Shown in pieces: positions 6,449 to 13,862 of a DNA stretch of 14,312 nucleotides. The number at the start of each line of letters is the position of its first letter. The first letter of the stretch is position 1. This DNA comes from an uncultured Acidimicrobiaceae bacterium (GTDB lineage Bacteria > Actinomycetota > Acidimicrobiia > Acidimicrobiales > Microtrichaceae): NCBI GenBank assembly GCA_937868025.1, contig CALMLJ010000581.1, positions 1 through 14,312 on the forward strand, read 5' to 3'. The notes below the pieces were generated by a model. The model worked only from the letters and a program-made list of their open reading frames with translations. It was not told where the DNA came from and made no database searches. Made by a program: the position numbers and the translations under genes.

Positions 6449-8452
6449 ATGGCTGAGTCAACGACATCGACGGACACTCACGGCTCCCCGGCGGCGCGGA
6501 CCAAGGACCGTCCCTGGCTGATGCGCACGTACTCGGGGCACAGCACGGCCAAGGCCTCGAACGAGCTCTATCGCACCAATCTGGCGAAGGGGCAGACCGG
6601 CCTCTCCATTGCGTTCGACCTGCCCACCCAGACCGGGTACGACCCCGATCACGTCATGGCACGCGGCGAGGTGGGCAAGGTCGGGGTGCCCGTGGCGCAC
6701 CTCGGTCACATGCGTCAGCTGCTCGACGGCATCCCGCAGGGCGAGATGAACACGTCGATGACGATCAACGCCACCGCCGCTTGGATGCTCGGCCTGTACG
6801 TGGCCAACGCGGAGGACCACGGCGTCGATTCCAAGGTGCTGCGCGGCACCACGCAGAACGACATCGTGAAGGAGTACCTCTCCCGGGGGACGTACATCTT
6901 CCCGCCCGAGGCCAGCCGGCGGTTGATCGTCGACATGTTCGCCTACTGCAACAAGAACGTGCCGCACTGGAACCCGATGAACGTGTGCTCGTACCACTTG
7001 CAGGAGGCGGGCGCGACGCCCACGCAGGAGATCGCGTACTCGCTCGCGTGCGCCATCGGTGTCCTCGACGCGGTCCGCGACTCCGGCCAGGTTGCCCCCG
7101 ACGCCATGGGCGAGGTCGTCGCATCCGTGTCCTTCTTCGTGAACGCGGGCATCCGGTTCATCGAGGAGAACTGCAAGATGCGAGCCTTCACCCAGATGTG
7201 GGACCGCCTGTGCGAGGAGCGCTACGGCGTCACCGACCCGAAGGCCCGACGCTTCCGCTACGGCGTGCAGGTCAACAGCCTGGGGCTCACCGAGGCGCAG
7301 CCCGAGAACAACATCCAGCGCATCGTGCTCGAGGCGTTGGGCGTCACCCTGTCGAAGTCGGCCCGTGCACGGTCGCTGCAGTTGCCGGCGTGGAACGAGG
7401 CGCTCGGCCTCCCCCGCCCGTGGGATCAGCAGTGGTCGCTCCGGATCATGCAGGTGCTCGCGTTCGAGACCGACCTGCTCGAGTACGGCGACATCTTCGA
7501 GGGTTCGAAGGTCATCGAAGGGCTGACCGCCGAGCTCGTCGACTCGGCCCAGGCCGAACTCGACGACATCCTCGCCCTCGGCGGGGCGTTCGAGGCGATC
7601 GACGAGATGAAGGGCCGGCTGGTCCGGAGCCACACCGAGCGGATGCGTCGCATCGAGTCCGGCGAGCAGATGGTCATCGGCGTCAACGCGTTCACCGAGA
7701 CCGCTGAATCGCCGCTCGGCGGCGAGGACAACATCCTGAAGGTCGACCCGGCGGTCCAGGCCGCAGCGATCGAGGAGCTGGCCGAGTGGAAGGCCAACCG
7801 CGACCAGGCCGCGGTCGACGCCGCGCTCGACGAGCTCGAGCGCGTCGCCCGCACCGACGAGAACATCATGGCGGCGTCGATCGCCCTCGCCCACGCCGGC
7901 GGCACGACCGGCGAGTGGGCCGGCCGCCTGCGTGAGGTGTTCGGCGAGTTCCGCGCGCCCACGGGCGTGGGCGCCGCGACGGGAGCCGGCGGTGCGTCGA
8001 CCGGCCTCCGCGAACTGGCGGATCGGCTGAAGGACACGCCCGGTGGTCCGCCCCGTTTCCTCGTCGCCAAACCCGGCCTCGACGGCCACTCCAACGGCGC
8101 GGAGCAGATCGCGGTCGCCGGCCGCGACGCCGGCATGGAGGTCATCTACCAGGGCATCCGCCTCACGCCCGAACAGATCGCGGCTGCCGCACGCGACGAG
8201 GACGTCGACATCGTCGGCCTCTCGATCCTCTCCGGCAGTCACCTCGAACTCGTCCCCGAGGTCGTGCGCCTGCTCCGTGCCGAGGGTGTGACCTGCCCGG
8301 TCGTGGCCGGCGGCATCATCCCCGAGGACGACCGCCCTCGCCTGCTGGAGGCCGGCGTAGCTGCGGTCTTCACGCCGAAGGACTTCGAGCTCACCCGGCT
8401 CATGACCACGGTCGCCGATCTGGCCCTCGAACACCGCTCGGTCAGCGCCTGA
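6449..8452 (+). CDS. ecm: Ethylmalonyl-CoA mutase-type adenosylcobalamin-dependent acyl-CoA mutase (MeaA/Ecm-like)
   Basis: This is a 667-residue single-chain enzyme. The N-terminal TIM barrel (about 20-500) begins [15 protein letters not shown] and contains [21 protein letters not shown] (133-153). The C-terminal B12 domain (about 534-660) has the base-off motif D545-x-H547-x-x-G550 plus SIL (592-594) and GG (621-622). Y28 and R146 line up with Tyr89 and Arg207 of methylmalonyl-CoA mutase, which bind the substrate carboxylate. The substrate should therefore be a dicarboxylic acyl-CoA rather than isobutyryl-CoA. The wording of the sequence ([38 protein letters not shown]) matches Streptomyces MeaA and other ethylmalonyl-CoA mutases better than classical MCM. 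It would convert ethylmalonyl-CoA to methylsuccinyl-CoA in acetyl-CoA assimilation. ATG 6449 starts at the usual N-terminus; the 98 open codons upstream do not resemble the family. No ccr, mcd, epimerase or MeaB chaperone gene is adjacent. Confidence 0.88.
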   Translation: MAESTTSTDTHGSPAARTKDRPWLMRTYSGHSTAKASNELYRTNLAKGQTGLSIAFDLPTQTGYDPDHVMARGEVGKVGVPVAHLGHMRQLLDGIPQGEMNTSMTINATAAWMLGLYVANAEDHGVDSKVLRGTTQNDIVKEYLSRGTYIFPPEASRRLIVDMFAYCNKNVPHWNPMNVCSYHLQEAGATPTQEIAYSLACAIGVLDAVRDSGQVAPDAMGEVVASVSFFVNAGIRFIEENCKMRAFTQMWDRLCEERYGVTDPKARRFRYGVQVNSLGLTEAQPENNIQRIVLEALGVTLSKSARARSLQLPAWNEALGLPRPWDQQWSLRIMQVLAFETDLLEYGDIFEGSKVIEGLTAELVDSAQAELDDILALGGAFEAIDEMKGRLVRSHTERMRRIESGEQMVIGVNAFTETAESPLGGEDNILKVDPAVQAAAIEELAEWKANRDQAAVDAALDELERVARTDENIMAASIALAHAGGTTGEWAGRLREVFGEFRAPTGVGAATGAGGASTGLRELADRLKDTPGGPPRFLVAKPGLDGHSNGAEQIAVAGRDAGMEVIYQGIRLTPEQIAAAARDEDVDIVGLSILSGSHLELVPEVVRLLRAEGVTCPVVAGGIIPEDDRPRLLEAGVAAVFTPKDFELTRLMTTVADLALEHRSVSA

Positions 8453-8469
8453 TCGTCGCCGCTGCCAAC

Positions 8470-8499
8470 CCCTCGTCCGTTCTCAGGCGGTGTCGAGGG
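8470..8499 (+). terminator. Stem-loop after the mutase gene, possible terminator
   Basis: CCCTCG and CGAGGG form a 6-bp outer stem. An inner CCG/CGG stem is separated from it by a 1 x 3 internal loop and closes over TTCTCAGG. It starts 18 bases after the mutase stop, a normal terminator position, but lacks a T-run. Confidence 0.35.
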
Positions 8500-8517
8500 A
8501 ACGGCGAGACCACCCGT

Positions 8518-8523
8518 TAACTT
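8518..8523 (+). promoter_or_regulatory. Possible -10 box for the lipoprotein hydrolase gene
   Basis: TAACTT fits TAnnnT and ends 8 bases before ATG 8532, so transcription would start at or next to the ATG. An AGGAG at 8525-8529 lies only 2 bases from the ATG, closer than a normal ribosome site, so a leaderless mRNA is at least as likely. No clear -35 is visible. Confidence 0.3.
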
Positions 8524-8531
8524 CAGGAGCC

Positions 8532-10358
8532 ATGACCCCCGATCGAGCAACGGCGCCGCGGCCCGCCGGCGGCACCCACCGCGCCGCCGCGGTGGCGCTC
8601 GTCGCCTCCATGGCGCTGCTCGCCGGCTGCGGCGGCTCCGCCGGCAAGATCACGTTGAACCGGGGGGATTCGTCCGACACCGCTCCCGAGGTGTCCACCG
8701 GGCCCGACGGCACGGCACCGACGACCGGCTCCCTCACCTGGGGCTCGTGCAGCAAGTTCGACATCGCCGTCACCGCGGACGTGCTCAGCTCCGCCCGGCA
8801 ATCCGGCCTGGAGTGCGCCGCTCTCGACGTTCCCGTCGACCATGCCGCCCCTGACGGTGCCACCACCGAGCTCGCGCTGGCTCGCCTCCCGGCGACCGGC
8901 AGCTCGTCCAAGCGCATCGGGTCGCTCATCGTGAACCCCGGGGGCCCCGGGGGCTCGGGCCTGGAGTTCCTCGCATCCAGCGGGCTCGCGATCCCCGACG
9001 ACCTCCGTCAGCGCTTCGACATCGTGTCGTTCGACCCTCGCGGTATCGCGTCCAGCTCCCCCCTCGACTGCCTCACCCAGACCCAGCGCGCCGACCTCGT
9101 CGACGCCGAGTCACCCGACGACCCGGCGCAGGCACAGGCGCAGGCCGCCGACACCGAGCGGACGATCGCCGAGGGCTGCGAGGCGGACGACGCCGAACTC
9201 TTCCGGAACATGGGCACCGACCAGGTTGCGGGCGACCTCGACGACATCCGCGAGGCGGTCGGCGACGACGGGCTCACCTTCCTGGGCCTGTCGTACGGCA
9301 CCCGGATCGCCGCCTCGTATGCCACGCAGTTCCCCGACAAGGTCCGCGCCATCGTGCTCGACGGGTCGGTCACGCCGTCGCGTGACCTCGCCGAGTCGTC
9401 AGGCGGTCAGATCAAGGGCATCGTCCGGGCCCTCGACAACTTCGTGCAGCTGTGCAACGCCGACACGACCTGCGCGATCGCTCCCGACGCCCTCGGCAAG
9501 TTGACCGCCGTCGCCGACTCGCTCGACGCGACCCCCATGACGATCGACGGTGGCGACGGCGAGGAGACCCTCGACAAGGACAAGTACCTGACCGGTGTCG
9601 TCACCGCCCTCTATGACCCGTCGGTATCGATGGCGCTCGCCGACGCCGTCGCCGCACTGCTCGGCACCGATTCCGACCGGGCACAGCAGGCAGGCCGGTT
9701 CCTCCTCGATCTCGCCGGCCAGCAGGACTCGAAGCAGCCCGACGGCACCTACGGCAACGGGTTCGAGACGCAGGGAGTCGTCAACTGCCTCGACGCCGCC
9801 GATCCGCTCGACGCCGGTGAGCTGCCCCTGGTCCGCGAGATCGCCGGCCCCATCCCACCACTCCTCGACAGTGACCCGGCGACCGATACGCCCTCGTGCA
9901 CACTGCTTCCCACCGGCGACCGGCTCGAGATCGCCGCGAACGACGCCAAGGACCGGCTCCTCATCGTTGGCACCGAGGGCGACCCTGCGACACCGATCGA
10001 GTGGACCCGGTCGATGACCGCGGCCCTCGGCGACCCGGCCGTGATCGTCTACGGCGGCAGCGGCCACACCGCGAGCCTCTCCCGGAAGTGCGTCACGTCG
10101 CAGGTCACCGAGTTCTTCATCTCCGGCAAGGTGCCCGCATCGCTGCAGGACTGCCCTCGGGACCCCGCCGAAAGCGACATCTACGCCCAGATCGGCAACC
10201 AGTTCGAAACGATGGGCCTCGGTGCCGACATCGGTACCTGCATCGCCAACGCCCTTCGCGGCGAGATCGACCCGCTCGGGATCATCTCGCTCAACGGCGA
10301 CGACCCCGACCCCGAGGTCATCTCGAAGCTCCAGCGGGCCGCACTGTCCTGTCGCTGA
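8532..10358 (+). CDS. Secreted lipoprotein alpha/beta hydrolase, S33 tripeptidyl-aminopeptidase-like
   Basis: This is a 608-residue exported protein. A signal peptide with Arg, a hydrophobic core (19-30) and lipobox LLAGC gives lipidated C33, so the mature enzyme is membrane-anchored outside the cell. A Ser/Thr/Pro-rich linker (about 40-68) precedes the hydrolase. The oxyanion loop is NPGGPGGSG (135-143), DPRG (168-171) follows, the nucleophile elbow is GLSYGT (252-257, S254), and the acid and base are D484 in EGDPATP and H512 in GSGHT, in a TAP-like C-terminal region. The S33 family in actinobacteria removes N-terminal di- or tripeptides. An extra segment of about 60 residues (546-608) carries C570 and C607 and a DPLGIISL motif. 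It is absent from typical SlpD/TAP proteins and may be a small disulfide-stabilised module. ATG 8532 was chosen because the signal peptide follows; the frame opens earlier without resembling coding sequence. Confidence 0.9.
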   Translation: MTPDRATAPRPAGGTHRAAAVALVASMALLAGCGGSAGKITLNRGDSSDTAPEVSTGPDGTAPTTGSLTWGSCSKFDIAVTADVLSSARQSGLECAALDVPVDHAAPDGATTELALARLPATGSSSKRIGSLIVNPGGPGGSGLEFLASSGLAIPDDLRQRFDIVSFDPRGIASSSPLDCLTQTQRADLVDAESPDDPAQAQAQAADTERTIAEGCEADDAELFRNMGTDQVAGDLDDIREAVGDDGLTFLGLSYGTRIAASYATQFPDKVRAIVLDGSVTPSRDLAESSGGQIKGIVRALDNFVQLCNADTTCAIAPDALGKLTAVADSLDATPMTIDGGDGEETLDKDKYLTGVVTALYDPSVSMALADAVAALLGTDSDRAQQAGRFLLDLAGQQDSKQPDGTYGNGFETQGVVNCLDAADPLDAGELPLVREIAGPIPPLLDSDPATDTPSCTLLPTGDRLEIAANDAKDRLLIVGTEGDPATPIEWTRSMTAALGDPAVIVYGGSGHTASLSRKCVTSQVTEFFISGKVPASLQDCPRDPAESDIYAQIGNQFETMGLGADIGTCIANALRGEIDPLGIISLNGDDPDPEVISKLQRAALSCR

Positions 10359-10420
10359 GCGTCGCCGGATCCGCCGGTCCGATGCACAAGAATGCTTCAC
10401 TTGCCGCCAGGAATGCCGAT

Positions 10421-10424
10421 GGAG
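10421..10424 (+). promoter_or_regulatory. Ribosome binding site supporting GTG 10429
   Basis: GGAG lies 4 bases before GTG 10429. It supports this start over upstream in-frame codons, whose translation overlaps the hydrolase gene and contains no plausible domain. Confidence 0.4.
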
Positions 10425-10428
10425 TGAC

Positions 10429-11283
10429 GTGGGATTGCGACGACTGACCGGAATACTGCTCGGATGCGTGGGCCTGGCCCTCGGGATCGCCGGATTGGTG
10501 GCGGATCTGCCCGTCCTCGGCCTCGTCGGCGGTATCGCCGCCGTGCTCGCCGGCCTGGTCGCCTTCGGCGCCGCTGCCACACTCGGTGACGCCGAAGCCC
10601 GCGCCACCACGGCAGAGACCGAGACGGCGACGCTTCGCCGCGAGTTGGCGACGGCCACGCAGAACCTGAACGAGGAACGCACCCAGCACGACGCCACCCG
10701 CCAGTCGCTCGCCGACTACATGGCCGACCAGCCGGCGGCGGGCTCGTTCGACCGGAAGCTGAGTGACACCGAGGCGCCGCTGGGCCAGCGGTCCACCACC
10801 CCGAGCCCGACCGACACCCGCCTCCTGGCCGACCCGGAGACGAACCTCTTCAGCGAGGCGTACTTCCGAGTCGCGCTCGACGCCCGGATCGCCTCGGCCC
10901 GCCGCCACCTCCGTCCGGTCGCGGTCGCTCTCGTCGAGGTCGTCGAAGGCTCCGGTGCTCCCGGCTCGCCGGAGGCCGACGCCACGAAGGTGACCGGTTC
11001 GATCCGCCAGACGCTCCGCGACGCCGACACGGCGTGCCGTATGGCCGACGGGTGCTTTGCCCTGATCCTCGAGGACACGCCCGAGAACGGTGCCGTGTGG
11101 ACCGTCGAGCGCATCCGCCGCAACCTCACGAGCCGGTTCGGTCAGCACACGATGTGGGCCGGCGTGGCGTGTTACCCCGCCCACGCCTTCTCCACCGACG
11201 AACTGCTCGATCAGGCGTCGCTGGCGCTCGAGTCGGCGCGGGAGTGGAAGCAGGACCGCATCGAGGTCGCGACGGCCGAGTAG
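10429..11283 (+). CDS. Membrane protein with coiled coil and degenerate GGDEF domain
   Basis: This is a 284-residue protein. Two hydrophobic helices (about 6-24 and 28-50) form a hairpin, followed by a charged, heptad-like coiled-coil segment (about 53-95), a linker, and a C-terminal domain (about 131-280) with the outline of a GGDEF (diguanylate cyclase) fold. DPETNLFSEAYFRVAL (135-150) matches the usual D-x-LT-x-L-x-N/F-R region. The sequence then runs through the strand VAVALVEV to a final GVACYPAHAFSTDELLDQASLALESAREWKQDRI. At the active-site turn the motif is ADGCF (206-210) in place of GGDEF, so both signature acidic residues and the first Gly are lost. It is therefore unlikely to make cyclic di-GMP. 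A role as a membrane-bound scaffold or sensor, possibly dimerising through the coiled coil, is inferred. No partner EAL or PilZ gene is nearby. Confidence 0.8.
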   Translation: MGLRRLTGILLGCVGLALGIAGLVADLPVLGLVGGIAAVLAGLVAFGAAATLGDAEARATTAETETATLRRELATATQNLNEERTQHDATRQSLADYMADQPAAGSFDRKLSDTEAPLGQRSTTPSPTDTRLLADPETNLFSEAYFRVALDARIASARRHLRPVAVALVEVVEGSGAPGSPEADATKVTGSIRQTLRDADTACRMADGCFALILEDTPENGAVWTVERIRRNLTSRFGQHTMWAGVACYPAHAFSTDELLDQASLALESAREWKQDRIEVATAE

Positions 11284-11318
11284 GCCGTCGCCCGGCTCGC
11301 CCTCTGGCGTCGGACGGC
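11284..11318. terminator. Compound hairpin between convergent genes
   Basis: GCCGTC (11284-11289) and GACGGC (11313-11318) are complementary, and a second small stem, CGCC-CTCT-GGCG (11298-11309), lies inside. It fills the whole 36-base gap between the degenerate GGDEF gene and the TetR gene. It has no T-run, so terminator function for either strand is tentative. Confidence 0.3.
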
Positions 11319-11319
11319 G

Positions 11320-11994
11320 TCAGGACCCCTGCGTCGCGAGTGACTCCGCGGCCGCCACCTCGAGGTACGCCGTGAGCAGGCGCTTGGTCTCGCGCACCGC
11401 CGCCGGATGGGCACGGTGGTCACGGACCGAGAAGTTCAGCATCGAGTAACAGGTGTGCACGACGACCTGGGCGATCGTCGACCGCTCGCGGCGATGGGTG
11501 CCCGGGGTGAGTGGCGAGATGATGCGGGCAACGCGGTCGCCGAGGATCTGCTGGTGGCGGGTCGACGCCTCGCGGGTCGCCGGCGTCGCCTGCATCGACA
11601 GCCACACGGCGCGACGCGACGGATCGTGACTCCACTCCATCGCGAGGTGGTCGATCAGCGCGTCCAGCAGTTCCTTCCACTCGAGCGACGGGATCTGGGC
11701 CCCGAACGCATCGAGCTCAGCGGCGACGGACTCGGTGTCGAGCCGGTCGAGCTCGCAGACGATGGAGAACTTGTTGGGGAAGAACTGGTACACCGTCCCG
11801 ACCGGCACGTCGGCGGCAGCAGCGATCGATTCGCAACTCAGCGCCTCGATGCCGGTCTCGAGGAGGAGGGCCCGGGTTGCACGGAGGATGCGGGCGAAGC
11901 GCTCACGGCTTCGCTCCTGCACGGGGCGGCGACGAGGGGTGAGATCGAGATCGTGGCGGGTGAGAGGTGCCGTACCGTTCGCCATGAACGCCAT
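11320..11994 (-). CDS. TetR/AcrR-family transcriptional regulator
   Basis: This is a 224-residue DNA-binding repressor. The N-terminal TetR helix-turn-helix spans about 30-76: RERFARILRATRALLLETG, then SCESIAAAADVPVGTVYQFFPNK, with the recognition helix at about 64-72 and the YxFFxNK ending typical of the family. The C-terminal ligand-binding domain (about 85-220) is all-helical and is not specific enough to predict an effector. ATG 11994 and ATG 11985 are both possible starts; the upstream extension to 12201 overlaps the neighbouring gene and is Arg-rich shadow sequence. It follows the DinB-fold gene by 47 bases in the same direction and may be the last gene of that unit. Repeats in the gap could be an operator for its own promoter. 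Confidence 0.9.
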   Translation of the reverse strand: MAFMANGTAPLTRHDLDLTPRRRPVQERSRERFARILRATRALLLETGIEALSCESIAAAADVPVGTVYQFFPNKFSIVCELDRLDTESVAAELDAFGAQIPSLEWKELLDALIDHLAMEWSHDPSRRAVWLSMQATPATREASTRHQQILGDRVARIISPLTPGTHRRERSTIAQVVVHTCYSMLNFSVRDHRAHPAAVRETKRLLTAYLEVAAAESLATQGS

Positions 11995-11997
11995 TCT

Positions 11998-12037
11998 CGC
12001 AGTTCGACGCCCGGAGGTGGCGACTGCGCGGAGGTGG
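11998..12037. promoter_or_regulatory. Direct and inverted repeats upstream of the TetR gene
   Basis: CGGAGGTGG occurs at 12012-12020 and again at 12029-12037 (17-bp period). CGCAGT (11998-12003) and ACTGCG (12023-12028) form an inverted repeat around 19 bases. Together they cover most of the 47 bases before the TetR start. An autoregulatory operator is plausible but unproven. Confidence 0.3.
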
Positions 12038-12041
12038 ATTC

Positions 12042-12680
12042 TCAGGGCCAGACGTTGAAGCCGGGAGGGAGGTCGGCCCGTCCGAGCATCGCCCGCACGA
12101 CGGTGTCGCGATCCTCGACCGACGCGCTCGCGAACACGACGGCAGCGACCCGCACCCCGGCGCGACCGAGGTCGGGCGCGGGACGCCCGAGCGCCACACA
12201 CAGGTCGGACAGGTGCACCACCAGTTCGACGAGTCGCGTGTCGAGGTAGGCCGGCAACAGCATCCCGCCGACGACGGTCACGCCGATCTCGTCGCCGGTC
12301 ATCTCACCGAGCCGACCGAGCAATCTGCTGACGTCCTCTACGACGCTCGCCACCGGGTCGTCGCCCAGGAGGACGCCGGCCTCGCGCCCCCGATCGGCGA
12401 CCTGGCCGTGGATGCCGGGCGACGAACCGAGGGCGATGCGGAAGTAGTCCGGCGCCGTTTCCACCTCGACGCGATCGACCGGCTCGTCGAGGAACCGGTG
12501 CACGGTCGAGAACGCCCGCATCGTGTGGCCCACCAGCTCGCGGACGTTCCACACGCCGAGCCCCGGCTCCGACCACTCGTCCGACGTGATCCCGACGACG
12601 GCGTCGACGAACGCTGCCGAGGCCTCGGCGAGCAGCTCGACGATCTCGTCGTACGGCAGGGGTGTGACGAGGGCAGTCAT
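12042..12680 (-). CDS. DinB/mycothiol-dependent maleylpyruvate isomerase-fold protein
   Basis: This is a 212-residue soluble protein with the N-terminal four-helix bundle seen in actinobacterial MDMPI/DinB-like thiol-dependent transferases. The metal-ligand pattern is visible: H52 in VRELVGHTMRAF, and E152 with H156 in RLVELVVHLSDLCVAL. The W-N-V-R-E-L-V-G-H phrase and the V-x-H-x-x-DL-x-x-A phrase are both typical of the MDMPI_N domain. Members use mycothiol or similar thiols for isomerisation, conjugation or detoxification; the substrate here is unknown. ATG 12680 overlaps the preceding phosphoesterase stop by 4 bases (ATGA), which fixes the start and suggests translational coupling. The 15 extra codons upstream in frame lie inside that gene. 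Confidence 0.85.
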   Translation of the reverse strand: MTALVTPLPYDEIVELLAEASAAFVDAVVGITSDEWSEPGLGVWNVRELVGHTMRAFSTVHRFLDEPVDRVEVETAPDYFRIALGSSPGIHGQVADRGREAGVLLGDDPVASVVEDVSRLLGRLGEMTGDEIGVTVVGGMLLPAYLDTRLVELVVHLSDLCVALGRPAPDLGRAGVRVAAVVFASASVEDRDTVVRAMLGRADLPPGFNVWP

Positions 12681-13717
12681 GTCGCCACCGCGGTGCGGGC
12701 CCGCCGGTCCGCCATCGTGAAACAACGATCGGCGAGACGACCGAAGGCGTACGCGCCGTAGCCGCCCTCGTACATCTGACGGGTGCGTTCGGACCAGCGC
12801 AGCGCCTCGGGCTCACTGATTCGACGGAACACCTGGACGATTCCGCCGTCATGGATCCGGTACTCCGCGACCGCGCCGGGGAAGTCCTTCACACACGCGA
12901 CCTCGACGAACGGCGCGCCGCCCGCCTCGGCAATGTGCATCCGTCGATTGCGGTGGGTGTGGCCGGCCAGGTAGCCGGTGAGGTTGTGGCGCCGAGCGAA
13001 GACCTCGAACAGCGCCTCGCTGTCGGCGGGGCGGATCCCGAAGAAGTCGTCGCGGCGGGGGTCGAGCTCGGGGTTCCACACATGGTGGTGCCCGAACACG
13101 AGCACCTGGGTATCGGTGCGGGAGGCCAGCTCGTCGAGCCAGTCGATCTGATCGGCAGAGATCGATCCGTTGACCTGACCGAGCCGGGCGGTGTCGAGCA
13201 CGGCGAGGGTGGCGCCCTCGACCACGACCTCCTGCATCGGGAAGTCCGCGAACACCTGCCCGTGGTACGAGTCGTGGTTGCCCCGAACATGGACCAGTCG
13301 GTCTCCGAAGGCCGACCCGTACGCGTCGAGGAACCGCTCGTACTCGTCGTGTGTGCCCGTGCTGGTCAGGTCGCCCTTGACGACGACCACCTCGGGGTCG
13401 ATGCGGCTGAGCTCGGCGATGGCGCCGCGGTTCATCACCTCGGGGTAGGGCTCCTCGCCCGGGGCCGTCGAGAACGTCGGACCGATGTCGGTCCCGGAGA
13501 TCACTCCGCACTCGGTCTCGCCGAAGTGAACATCGTTGACGGTCGCGACGCGGCCGAGGAACGGGCCCGGCTCGACCAGCGTCCGGACGTGCTGGTCGCC
13601 GAATTCGTAGACGCGGCCCGGTTCGAGGTCGGCGTAGGTCCGGAGCTCCCGGCCGTCGAACAGGACGATCTCGTCGGTCGAAACGGTGGTGATCTCCACA
13701 GCTGGCAGGCTACCCAC
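12677..13717 (-). CDS. Calcineurin-like metallophosphoesterase
   Basis: This is a 346-residue cytoplasmic protein with a complete two-metal phosphoesterase site: NDVHFG (61-66, D62 and H64), KGDLTSTG (114-121, D116), RGNHDS (145-150, N147 and H148), VFGHHH (207-212) and AGHTHR (251-256). Spacing matches the CpdA/Icc-like class, which hydrolyses cyclic nucleotides, phosphodiesters or phosphoproteins; the substrate is not predictable. An N-terminal extension of about 55 residues, probably beta-rich, precedes the catalytic domain. A C-terminal tail of about 45 residues, with aromatic and Gly-rich MYEGGYGAYAFG (315-326), follows. GTG 13717 and GTG 13699 are the possible starts, and neither has a clear ribosome site. 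It heads the leftward unit with the DinB-fold and TetR genes. Confidence 0.9.
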   Translation of the reverse strand: MGSLPAVEITTVSTDEIVLFDGRELRTYADLEPGRVYEFGDQHVRTLVEPGPFLGRVATVNDVHFGETECGVISGTDIGPTFSTAPGEEPYPEVMNRGAIAELSRIDPEVVVVKGDLTSTGTHDEYERFLDAYGSAFGDRLVHVRGNHDSYHGQVFADFPMQEVVVEGATLAVLDTARLGQVNGSISADQIDWLDELASRTDTQVLVFGHHHVWNPELDPRRDDFFGIRPADSEALFEVFARRHNLTGYLAGHTHRNRRMHIAEAGGAPFVEVACVKDFPGAVAEYRIHDGGIVQVFRRISEPEALRWSERTRQMYEGGYGAYAFGRLADRCFTMADRRARTAVAT

Positions 13718-13752
13718 CGTCCGTCGCTTTCAGATGATCCCCGAGACCTATC

Positions 13753-13781
13753 CGCCACCTCACGGTGCGTGGTGGCGCACC
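13753..13781. promoter_or_regulatory. Two mutually exclusive inverted repeats in the divergent gap 13718-13862
   Basis: CGCCACC (13753-13759) pairs with GGTGGCG (13771-13777) around 11 bases. Within the same bases, GGTGCG (13764-13769) pairs with CGCACC (13776-13781) around 6 bases. The hairpins cannot form together. The site sits upstream of both divergent genes and could be an operator or a leader switch. Nothing else stands out in this 145-base gap. Confidence 0.3.
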
Positions 13782-13862
13782 CCGAATCGAAGAGGATGCC
13801 GGGTTCATCGTCGACCGGGCGAGGCGATCCCGATCGGCGAGCCGACCTGGAAGACTGACCCC

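Noticed and set aside
6458..8434. 658-codon open frame on the minus strand opposite the mutase
   Set aside because: Long antisense frames are expected opposite high-GC coding sequence. The product is charged low-complexity sequence without domains.
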